Source: Rhizodiscina lignyota (taxonomy: Eukaryota > Ascomycota > Dothideomycetes > Aulographales > Rhizodiscinaceae). From it: DNA of 64,000 nt. The first letter of the stretch is position 1. Every line of letters starts with the position of its first letter. The DNA lies in NCBI GenBank assembly GCA_010015805.1, contig ML978137.1:186001-250000 (forward strand), given 5' to 3'. Both the position numbers and the translations under genes were made by a program. The notes beneath the pieces are model-generated. The model was given only the letters and a program-made list of their open reading frames with translations, was not told where the DNA came from and made no database searches. Shown here in pieces: positions 10,403-19,216 of this stretch.

Positions 10403-11746
10403 TTAAGCGAAGAACTGGAGGAACCTGCGGCCACCCTTGCCACCTTGACCACCTTGACCACCCTGCTGGCCTTGCGGGCCTGGGCCGCCTGGTCCCTGAG
10501 CACCGCCCTTGCCCCCAGTGGCACCACCCTTGCCTGCATTGCCAGTGTTTCCGGTACTAGCCGTGCCGGATGTGCCAGTCATGCCAGATGTGCCGGTCGT
10601 ACCGGTGGTGCCGGTAGTGCCAGTCGTACCAGTGCTGTTGGTGCCGGTGGTGCCAGTTGAAGCACCGATGGTGCCGTTAAAGAGGACAGCATTAAGAGGG
10701 TTGGCGAGAGTATTCGAAGCAGCACCGTTCGTCATAACCGGCATGCCTTGGAAAGCGAGCAGCTGGCCGGCCAGGGAGCTGGTGTTGGTGAACGGTGGGG
10801 TGGCAACGTACTGCGAGCCCAAGGCGGGAGTGACGTCGCTACCACTGGTTTGGCTGAAGGCAATAGAATTGGAGAGCATGAACCTTGGTGCTTGGTTGAA
10901 TTGCGTGATGAGCTGCGACGCGGTCGGGAAGGTGGTTGCGTTGACGACAGAGCCTGCGGGCAGAGTATCTGCGGTTTGTGCGTAGAGCTGCATGCACGCT
11001 GGGGGACGGGTTGATGAAACGTAGGTGTTGTTTCCAGCGGCCTGGTTGGCGAGCAGCAAATATGCATCAATGGCCAGCAAGACTTGTCTGCATCGCAGGT
11101 TGTTCATTCCGGCGACAGCGGCTTGCACGAATGTCGTGTTCGATGGGCCTCGGATACGCATTTCACGGAGCTGGTCGACGACGATGGCAAAACTACCATT
11201 GCCCAGAGACGTGCTGGCGGCCTGCAGTTGTGGCATTGTGCCCAGCAGGGCATCAATGTAGTTCTTCTGCATGAGTTCGTTGACCTCAGCCATGTAGGCG
11301 AAGTCGGCAGTATCTCTGAAGTCCTGGTCACTCATAGTACCCGTTCCAAGCGTTTCAAGCGCAGAGGAGACAGTAGCAGTGTCCTGAGCCCACAGGGTCA
11401 CGGCCATCTGCAAACCTTGCTGCTGTGCGGTCGACAAGGTCGGGAATGCAGCGGCGCCCGTTCCGTTGCCAACGGCTAGGAAGGGGTTGGTCCCTGGTGG
11501 GACGTTCGCCGCGCTTACCGCGTTTCCAGGAGCGCTGCTGGTCGTGCTGCCGGTCGTGCTGCCGGTCGTGCCGGTGTTGCCAGTGGTCATGCCGCCCTGG
11601 GCAATGCCGCCAGCTTGCATTTGGCCATTGCTGCCGCCTTGCGCGACCTGGTTGCCAGCGCCAGCACCGCCTCTGTTCCCGCCAGGGTTGTTGTTGGCAC
11701 CGGCCACCAGGCCAGATGCAAAGAGGAGGAGGGAGATATACTTCAT
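10403..11746 (-). CDS. Secreted protein with Gly/Thr-rich repeat flanks, 447 aa
   Basis: A single exon from ATG 11746-11744. Residues 1-16 (MKYISLLLFASGLVAG) are a textbook signal peptide. Residues 17-80 are Gly/Asn/Gln-rich and then run into repeated TTG(N/S)TGT units. A globular, Ala-rich central domain of roughly 270 residues follows (about 85-355), with several N-glycosylation sequons and only two cysteines. The tail changes to tandem GTTGT repeats and then to a Gly/Gln/Pro segment ending GGKGGRRFLQFFA. The layout is a signal peptide, a helical extracellular domain and a flexible, probably O-glycosylated wall-facing tail. The central domain might be a ferritin-like helical bundle, but I cannot confirm that. 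It is presumably extracellular or cell-wall associated; its function is unknown. Confidence 0.85.
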   Translation of the reverse strand: MKYISLLLFASGLVAGANNNPGGNRGGAGAGNQVAQGGSNGQMQAGGIAQGGMTTGNTGTTGSTTGSTTSSAPGNAVSAANVPPGTNPFLAVGNGTGAAAFPTLSTAQQQGLQMAVTLWAQDTATVSSALETLGTGTMSDQDFRDTADFAYMAEVNELMQKNYIDALLGTMPQLQAASTSLGNGSFAIVVDQLREMRIRGPSNTTFVQAAVAGMNNLRCRQVLLAIDAYLLLANQAAGNNTYVSSTRPPACMQLYAQTADTLPAGSVVNATTFPTASQLITQFNQAPRFMLSNSIAFSQTSGSDVTPALGSQYVATPPFTNTSSLAGQLLAFQGMPVMTNGAASNTLANPLNAVLFNGTIGASTGTTGTNSTGTTGTTGTTGTTGTSGMTGTSGTASTGNTGNAGKGGATGGKGGAQGPGGPGPQGQQGGQGGQGGKGGRRFLQFFA

Positions 11747-13392
11747 GGTGCGTTATAAAAAGAGGGAAATATTTTAGTAAGGAGTGAATAAGAAGCAACC
11801 TTGCACAGCAAGTTCTGGTATGTAAGATAAGAAAGAAAAGAAGGTAGTATTAGCTGCGAACAAATGAAGCTCCCTGAGAATGCAGAATGAATGTTATCGT
11901 GAGACGAAGAGAAGTCTATATACGAAAAGTAGAGGGAAGAAGGAACGAGCGTGGACGGGGGTGTGCCGTCATGGGCCTGTGGACTTTGATGAGAGAAGGG
12001 AGGCTCTTTGAAACCTTGCGCGTCGCCACATCGGCCACTGCGGGGAGCGCAACCCCCAAGGCCCAAGCTGGGTGGCGCTTTGAATAATGTGTACAGGATG
12101 CATCGCCTTGTGAGCAGCAGGCATTTCTTCGGCAAACATGATTTGGGAAGGTCTGAGCGGCCTGAGGCATTGCGCATACAACACCAAGTGGCGGAGTCGA
12201 GGGTCGGGGATGTTCGTCAAGACTACGTCAATTAGGAAATTGGCCACAATTCGAGCAACGTTTCTTCGTCGCAAGCCGTGTTTTGCTAGTGCGAAATGAG
12301 CCCTCTTCTGGGCGAAATTTGGTGTCATTTGTGGACAGCCAAGGTCAAGTCGAGACGAGAGGAAGGAAACACAAGAGATTCGAGGCATGCCAAGGCGAGA
12401 GGAAGGAAGCGAGGGGATGCGAGGCAGGCCAAGACGAGAGGAAGGAAACGGAAGAGATTCGAGGCATGCGGCTATGCTCGACACCTGCTACAACGCTTTG
12501 ACGATGCCCGCGACCGCCATCACACAGCTGAGCGTGAAGGTGAAGTTGTTTTGTTTAATAAGGGAGAGTGATGTGATCGACTTGGTTTTGTTACAAAACG
12601 CGTCGCGCCATGGCCGGGGGTCGGCACATTCCAGGGCGAGTCCGCGCGTGCTGTGACTGCCGAACGGCCCGAACCCTTGTGTACGATTCAAATGTTGTCT
12701 TGTAATCCGCAGTGCGTGAGACGCGGATAGTTTGGATCATTCCTACCACGTGTTTGTCATCGAGACAGTTCGATATGTAAATGGCTGCTTGTCTTGGCCG
12801 TAACAGAGTCGCCGCTGTGACGCTGGAACGTTGCGTACGCAAACCCCAACTAGCTGGCCCTCAGACATGTATACTACAATTCAAGCCACCCAGGTTATCC
12901 CGCCAACTTTGCGACCGAGCATAGTCTTTCTCTTCTGAGTTCTTCTGCATCTGCTATGGCACAGTTATACAGCAGGAAAGAGACCTGCTCGAGATCCTCC
13001 GAGTCCAGAGTGGTCCCTTCGCGAATCTTTCATTAATCCTAACCAGATTGTCAAAGTAATCACACCTTCTCTACCAAGCTGGGCACCGTTCGTGGGTTCT
13101 GGCCACTGATAGCAACATAATCAGGAAGGCTTTGACCATTCATCCTCTCAAGCGTCTGAACGTCCATGATGGATCATGGGCGAAGAGCTTATCTGCAATG
13201 AGCTGAACATGCTATTTCTTAATGCAATTGGTCCAAGCTGGAAAGTAGATGTATGTCACCGTTTTTTAAAGTTCAGTTTCGAATAGTAGAGTATATAGAC
13301 TCTGACAAGCACGTCTACTCTATCTGCCGAATATGATTAGCGTCGTCTACTAACAAGCAGAGCCAGTGCAGTAAATTCGCTCGTCCACGCGC
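11747..13392. other. Intergenic, with one short tandem repeat
   Basis: It contains the promoter of the secreted-protein gene (a TATAAAAAG motif on the minus strand just above its ATG), the 12355-12469 tandem repeat, and otherwise unremarkable DNA. Minus-strand open frames here are Pro/Ser/Arg products of the repeat and do not look like genes. Confidence 0.55.
12355..12469. repeat. Three-copy tandem repeat, unit 39-40 bp, purine-rich
   Basis: Copies lie at 12355-12394, 12395-12433 and 12434-12469. Each begins (A/G)CGAGAGGAAGGAA and ends GAGGCATGC or a close variant. Copies 1 and 3 are most alike; copy 2 is one base shorter and more diverged. The plus strand is strongly purine-biased. Confidence 0.85.
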
Positions 13393-14650
13393 TCAGATCT
13401 TTGGCCGGCTCTGATCTCTGGGCCTCAAATCCACCTTCCCATAGCCAGTCGAATCCGTCTCCTCCGTATCCCTCTCCCGATCAAATGCCTCCCTTCTCAG
13501 CATCACATCCACCTGCCGCGGCCCTTCTTTTCTAAAGCTGATCGGCACGACCCACTCCCTCACGCCGCGCCTATTGCTCCCCTTCAGCTCCGGGCCCGGC
13601 TTATCCAGTGCCAGCACCCCTCTCCCGTCCTTGCTCTTCATCATCAGCGCGATCGGGCTGATGCACACTTCCGCCCATGGCGGATCTGTCGCGCTTGCAG
13701 GCCGCCGCACATAGTCCATCAGCTGCTTCCGCTGCTGCTTTAGTATCTCGGAAGACAAGGGCTGTGTCGTGGACGATGGCGAGTGCAGGAATTGGTCGAC
13801 TTGGTAGAGGAGGAAGAATTGTGGTGGGAAGAGGATGATCTTGCCCGCTCGCGCAAGCTCGAGCCATTTGGCGGCGGGGAGAAAGCGTGCTGAGGTGTGC
13901 TCGATGCCACCGTCATGCTTGGGCGTCGCAATGACGGCTTCGGTATTGGTAGGTAGAGGCCCGATTCCGGAGCTGGGCTGGGCGGCGGAGGACTCGGTGG
14001 CGAGAGGAAGGAAGTAGAGGTACATTTGTGTGGTATACCGCTTGGGGACGTTTGGCGGAGTTATCCAACGGGTGAAAGGCATTAGACCATCTATGCAGAG
14101 TATGTGTTAGTGTGGCTGCGAGCTCTGACATGCACGGTAAGCATACCAACATCTGGACGTCCGCCTTTCTGCGCCAGCCATCGCGGAAACGATATCTTGC
14201 TATTATGTATCATCTTCCTGCCCTCTTCCCTCTCGTCTTCCGGGACCTCGATCAGCCGTCCAAACCCATTGTTCCGCGCCAGCAGTATGCCGCTCTCCTC
14301 GAACGTCTCTCGAATAGCAGCATTCCTGTACGCCGGACCATCTTCATGTCGGCCAGGTTCGTTCGGATTGGGGACGCGACCATCGTGAAATTCCGAAACA
14401 TTACCGCCAGGGAAGACGTGCGCGGACGCGAAGGATGTGGAGGTTTGGACGCGGTGGAGGAGGAGGACTTGATTAGTGGGAGAGATAAGGAGGACACTGG
14501 GGAACTGTTAGTGCTCAAGCTGTCCTGCGAAAGCATTTCTACGCTTGTACTACACGTTGGTACTCACCTTGAGCTTGGCCGAGGTACCATGGGCTTCTTC
14601 TTCCCAGATGCCAGGGCCGGGTCTGGCTTGTGGTCTTTGACGCTACTCAT
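13393..14650 (-). CDS. Nudix hydrolase (NUDT7/8/19-like), 376 aa
   Basis: Three exons join with exact phase: 14650-14568, 14496-14147 and 14090-13393, with introns of 71 and 56 nt. Near the N terminus SSSVLLISPTNQVLLLHRV is the first Nudix strand, followed by FASAHVFPGGNVSEF. The Nudix helix then reads AAIRETFEESGILL, giving the REx2EExG core that binds metal. The order and the VFPGG motif fit the subgroup of Nudix enzymes that act on coenzyme A esters or related diphosphates in peroxisomes or mitochondria. The C-terminal half is a less conserved extension. The exact substrate is not deducible. Upstream of ATG 14650 the same frame stays open to about 14914 and could add an Arg/Ser-rich presequence. 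No peroxisomal SKL-type end is present (it ends RPKI). Confidence 0.9.
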
Positions 14651-15268
14651 GGCTCGTCTAGCTTGAAGGACACCCGCCCTTTTGGAATGACTGGTAGTAA
14701 TATGTCTGAATCGCCTTTCTATTGTGTGTATATGCTGGGAAATATGCAATCGCCGCAAGCAAGATGGGCAATATTGTAATCTTGGGGTATCGTTCCGACT
14801 AGCCGATTTTGCGGAGCGCGTAAGCAATCGCGCTTCGTGCCTTGTTAATGAGAGACCCAACGAGCCAAAGGAAGAAGGACTGAAGGGAAAGATGGGCATA
14901 TCAAAAGGATCCACAGCTCCTCATCTGGACGCGAGAATGGGGATATGTTGACTGATACCCGTGGCTCGGACTCCACGATCGCGGGGACCAGCCGAGGTTT
15001 TCCGTCGAATCGCCGAATGCTTCACGACATTTGACTTCAGACAGCGAAAGAAAATTAGTGATGTCTATATGGAGGCGTTGAATAAATTCTTGGATTATGT
15101 TTAGAAGTTGGTATATATGCCATCGCCATTTACAAGTATCTGCGGTGCGTTGTCAACTTTCTATTCCTTCGAAACCAGCGGCAGGTCACGATCCGCAAGA
15201 ATATATCCAACTCTGACCTCCAACGATGTTGTATTGTCTCCTTTAACAGAATCGACCCATTGATATAC
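14651..15268. other. Intergenic; possible in-frame N-terminal extension of the Nudix gene
   Basis: Bases 14651-14899 are open in the Nudix frame, from a possible ATG at 14899-14897, and are rich in Arg, Ser and Leu with few acids. The rest shows no gene. Confidence 0.4.
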
Positions 15269-16672
15269 TCATGAAAGCTCGTAATTGACATATGCTACCT
15301 GCCTTCTGAAATCTGTCGTAGTGATACGGCTCTTGACCGTCTCAATCGTGTCTGGAAGAACTCCCTTGAATCTCAAACGTATATCATATCGAGTATCGTA
15401 AGGAAAAGCATACTGCTGCTTAGCAATTTCACACTGGATTTCCAGGTGCCGTAGACATGAACTGTTGATAAGGCCTAAAATTGTATCAAACTCTTTAGTG
15501 AGGCTTTGATACCCCCCGAACATAAGCTTCAAACTCCGTAAGGTTTGCAGATGTGCGGATAGCGCATGAAACATCGCAGCATTGGAACCTATGTAGCGAG
15601 CCCCGATGTACTCTTCGTAACATGAGATACCGAAGCTTGTTAGCGGCTTCAGTCCCTTGAGCACGTCTGGAGTGAAAGAGAATTTGTCGCCTATCCACCG
15701 TGGTTTTTGACTACGATCGTACGCGGCTTGATCCCAGCGAAGTTCAATGCTCGTAAGACAGGGCAAGGCATTCAATATTTGCAGCGTCTCGCTCGGCGTA
15801 CTCTCAGAGAAGCCAGTAAACGTGAGATGCTCCAGTTTGGCGAATCCCTCGAGGTATGTCAACGGCATAGGCGTAGAATAGATTGAAAGCTTCCGTAATC
15901 CCGGCACGGCAGCAGTCAACATCTCAATTAAAAGTCTTTGTTCTGCACGCCAAATGTCGGCTCCCTTGGGGTGTGAGCCGCCCATCCCGAGCGTGAAACT
16001 GGAAACATTCTCAAGCTTCGTGAAGCTGTTCCATAGCGTAGCGATAGCACCCTCCCAGCGGGACTCAATTGGATGAGCACGAATGCCCAATACTGGACCT
16101 TTGATCAATTCAAAGGGCAAATCGAGGAAGGAGGTGATGATCCGAGAATATGGTGTTGGCTTTTTCCGGATCAGGAGCTGATAGTCCTTCTCGAGCAACT
16201 GCTCATAGCGGTCTTGCCAGCGTGAGATGTTCGAGTGATCCTGAACAGATACATTTGATGAAAAGGCAAGGTTAAGCCGGGGTATCAGGTGGTCTCTTGA
16301 TCGCATCAACCACTGCAGTGACTTCGATCCCACGCCAAACCGAACGTCTCTTACGAAATGGATACATATCGGCGCATTCTCAACCAGTATGCATAGATCT
16401 TGCAGGTTCCCAAAGCGCCGCTGACGTGCAAGAAGAAGCGGTAAGTACTCTGCTCTCGTTTGACGACAGACGTGAAGCAGGGACTTGTCGACCTTCCGCG
16501 AAGGCGGTATGGTAATGTAACCTGTGGCTTTGAACAGATATTTCTTTCGCCCGCGTTCAGCCCTTCGAACCTCCCACTCTTCTTCTGGTCTCCATAGCAC
16601 TGCCTCGTAGATCTGCAGTCTGAGCTCGGCGGGGATTTCGAGGAGTGACAAAGTGCATGACTGATCTCGCAT
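15269..16672 (-). CDS. F-box/LRR-like protein, 467 aa
   Basis: A single exon. The frame is open upstream, but the first ATG is at 16672-16670, giving MRDQSCTLSLLEIPAELRL. The LLEIPAELRLQIYEAVLW segment is the F-box-like start common in Dothideomycete proteins, followed by a LLHVCRQTRAEYLPLLL helix. From about residue 230 on there are leucine-rich stretches (LRKLSIYSTPMPLTYLEGF, LEHLTFTGF, LTSIELRW) suggesting irregular leucine-rich repeats. This resembles the large fungal family of putative SCF adaptors with no assigned substrate. It is expressed away from the Nudix gene promoter and shares no obvious functional link with it. Confidence 0.75.
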   Translation of the reverse strand: MRDQSCTLSLLEIPAELRLQIYEAVLWRPEEEWEVRRAERGRKKYLFKATGYITIPPSRKVDKSLLHVCRQTRAEYLPLLLARQRRFGNLQDLCILVENAPICIHFVRDVRFGVGSKSLQWLMRSRDHLIPRLNLAFSSNVSVQDHSNISRWQDRYEQLLEKDYQLLIRKKPTPYSRIITSFLDLPFELIKGPVLGIRAHPIESRWEGAIATLWNSFTKLENVSSFTLGMGGSHPKGADIWRAEQRLLIEMLTAAVPGLRKLSIYSTPMPLTYLEGFAKLEHLTFTGFSESTPSETLQILNALPCLTSIELRWDQAAYDRSQKPRWIGDKFSFTPDVLKGLKPLTSFGISCYEEYIGARYIGSNAAMFHALSAHLQTLRSLKLMFGGYQSLTKEFDTILGLINSSCLRHLEIQCEIAKQQYAFPYDTRYDIRLRFKGVLPDTIETVKSRITTTDFRRQVAYVNYELS

Positions 16673-17448
16673 CGTGGATGGTTCCACCTGACAGGTTCCG
16701 CGGCCCTCCGTGCTACGTATTGTATGGGTCCCGGGTATTCCGGATCCTGAAATTTGGGAAGACAAATAGATCTAAGAGGCTTAACTTTATCTTCAACTTT
16801 ATTTTGACATCCTGAGAGTAAGGAAACTGGTGCTTTCTTAAAGGAAGGGCGATTGCTGCCTTCCAAGGAGCGCGTAGCGGTGAGAACAACAAGGCTACGT
16901 GGTGCGAACTCTTGAGGCAGTGCAAGGCTCCCTTTTCCACTCTTTGCTCTTTTATGGCAGAAGAAATAGGATCCGAGTCTGGCTAAATTATTCGCAGTTT
17001 TACAAATTTTGATTCGACGCAAAGCGCAGGTTCACTCGAAGTTCTCAAATATGCCTTACCGCCAAGCCCGTTCAACACCATGCAGTTCGCGATGTCGGAA
17101 CAACACTTGTGCAACCACATAGCAAAATCTCGGAAAAGGCTCAAATATTAAAGAAATATTTCGATGCTCTTTATAATATTCCTTCGATGAAATTAAAGTA
17201 CTGTTGCATTTCAGAATTGTTGATGGGTATAAATTTGATTTACAGCAATTTTCCTTATTGCCTGCCACAGGCTTCCCGGCCTTTTGTGGCCTATTAAGCC
17301 TCCCTCCAGTGGAGTTGCCTTCCGTGTTGCAGCGAGTGGATATCATCTCATATCACATTTCCATCTTCCCTGTTTCTTTCCACTGCAGTTCAGTACGGAG
17401 TAGTAAAAACTACTTCGCATTTCACCAATTCTACTTGCTGTTGCAATA
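16673..17448. other. Intergenic spacer
   Basis: This stretch holds the promoter side of the minus-strand gene ending at 16672 and the 3' flank of the sugar porter. It is AT-rich around 17110-17260. I see no gene or repeat. Confidence 0.6.
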
Positions 17449-19216
17449 TTAGACCTTCGTCTCAGCAGTAGCTCTCTCTGGGCTGCCCTCGTCAACCGAG
17501 CCCCTGAGCTTGTCCTCGCTAACGTCACCAGACTCCTCGGCCCTGACCTTGTTGTAGTCGACATGCGTCCTCCAGGCGGGCTTGCCCTCCAAGAACATGG
17601 CTTCCACCTCCTCGAGGGTCTTGCCCGAAGTCTCGGGGAACGCGAAGAAAACGTGGATGGTCATAGCCGTGCAGAAGACGCCGAAGATGATATACACCTT
17701 CCACTGGATGTTGACGAATGCGGGCGGCACGAAGTAGCTGAGCGCGAAGTTGAAGATCCAGTTAGCAGAAGTGCTGAGAGCGACAGCCTTACCACGCACA
17801 CGCAACGGGTACAGCTCTGGCGGGTAGATCCATGAGACTGGGCCCCAGGTTGGTGCGAATGAGGCGACGAAGAGGTACGTGCAGGCAATAACAGCTTTGG
17901 ATGACGGGCCACTGATGACCCAGGATTCCTCGGACACGTGGTTGACACCGCCAGGTGGAGCCTTGTGGCCGTACGTGGCCATGAGACCAGCGTTGGCGTA
18001 CATCCAAATAGCCATGAAAGTGCTACCGACCATGAGCGGTACACGACGGCCCCAACGATCGATGAAGATGAGCGCAAAGATGGTCATGAAAACGTTAATG
18101 ACGTATTGGATGGAGGAGGCGACGAGGTTGGCGTTGCCACTCAATCCAGCCATGCCAAAGACGTAGGTGATGTCTGAGTGGCGAGTCAGATGATGAAGAG
18201 CACAGGTTTAAGGATTTGGAGCAGATCACTTACAGTACATCATGACGTTCATACCGGTCAACTGACTCCAGATCTGAGTGAAGACACCAATGTGCGTGCG
18301 GTTAATCATCTTGGGCTTGAAGAGCTCGAGATAAGTGACATCGGCGTTGCGGCGCTCAAACTCGCACATCTCCTGAATGTCGTTGTACTCCTTGCGGACG
18401 AACGGGTGGTTTGGATCGCCCTTGCCGTGAACAAGGGTGAGCACAGCCATGCAGTCTTCCCAGCGGTCCTTCTTGGCGAGCCAACGAGGCGACTCGGGTG
18501 TGAAGATGAGACCGAAGAAGAGCAGGATAGCGGGAATCATCTGCAGGCCCCATGGGACGCGGAAAGCCTTAGGGCCCTTGAGGAAGGACGTGCCGTAAGA
18601 GACGTAGAACATGATCAGGATACCCCAAGTAATGGCCCATTGCTGAGCGCCGACGACACGACCACGCATGGACGGCTTGGCCAGTTCAGAGACGTAGACC
18701 GGGACTTGCGCAGAGCAGATACCGACAGACAGACCGTTGATGAAACGGCCGACGATCAACATGGCAATGTCCTGAGAGGCGCAGACAATGATTGAGCCGA
18801 CGCACCTGGTCGATTGTAAGCAAGCGAATTCGAATTCGAACAAAATCGTGTAGAAATTTACCAAATTATGGCACCCATCATGATACTCTTCTTCCTGCCG
18901 AAGATATCGGAGAGGAAACCAGAGGCAAGAGCACCGAGGAACGAGCCACCAGGCATGGCGGCGGTGATACCACCCTGGACATCGGCTCTGGGACCAGTGC
19001 AGTCTGGTGGTCCAGCTGGTCCTTGGTTGAAGTAGCACTTGTACTGGTTCGTGCCCAAGCTGATATTTTGTTAGTGAACTGTCCCGACAATGGCATTGTC
19101 GATCAGCGCAGGCGAAAGACTTACATGGCGCTCATGGAAGAGATATCGAAACCAAACAGACCACCGCCAATGACGGCGATGGCTGTGATGAAGTAGATGT
19201 TACCGATTTGCATCAT
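17449..19216 (-). CDS. MFS sugar porter (hexose transporter-like), 528 aa
   Basis: Four exons join exactly: 19216-19125, 19059-18862, 18805-18234 and 18173-17449 (introns 65, 56 and 60 nt). The start MMQIGNIYFITAIAVIGGG is the only ATG after an in-frame stop. Sugar porter signatures are all present: GGLFGFDISSMSA in TM1, GFLSDIFGRKKSI in the loop 2-3 motif, GRFINGLSVG, PESPRWLAKKDRWED after TM6, FIDRWGRR in loop 8-9 and FAFPETSGKTLEEVE after TM12. Twelve membrane spans are expected. The family imports monosaccharides by facilitated diffusion or proton symport across the plasma membrane; the specific sugar cannot be read from sequence. The C-terminal tail is acidic and Ser-rich, a typical place for ubiquitin-dependent turnover signals. 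Confidence 0.95.

Noticed and set aside
11969-12484. 171-codon minus-strand frame with SSRLGLPRIP-type repeats
   Set aside because: It is a by-product of the purine-rich tandem repeat and lacks a plausible start, domain or splice structure.
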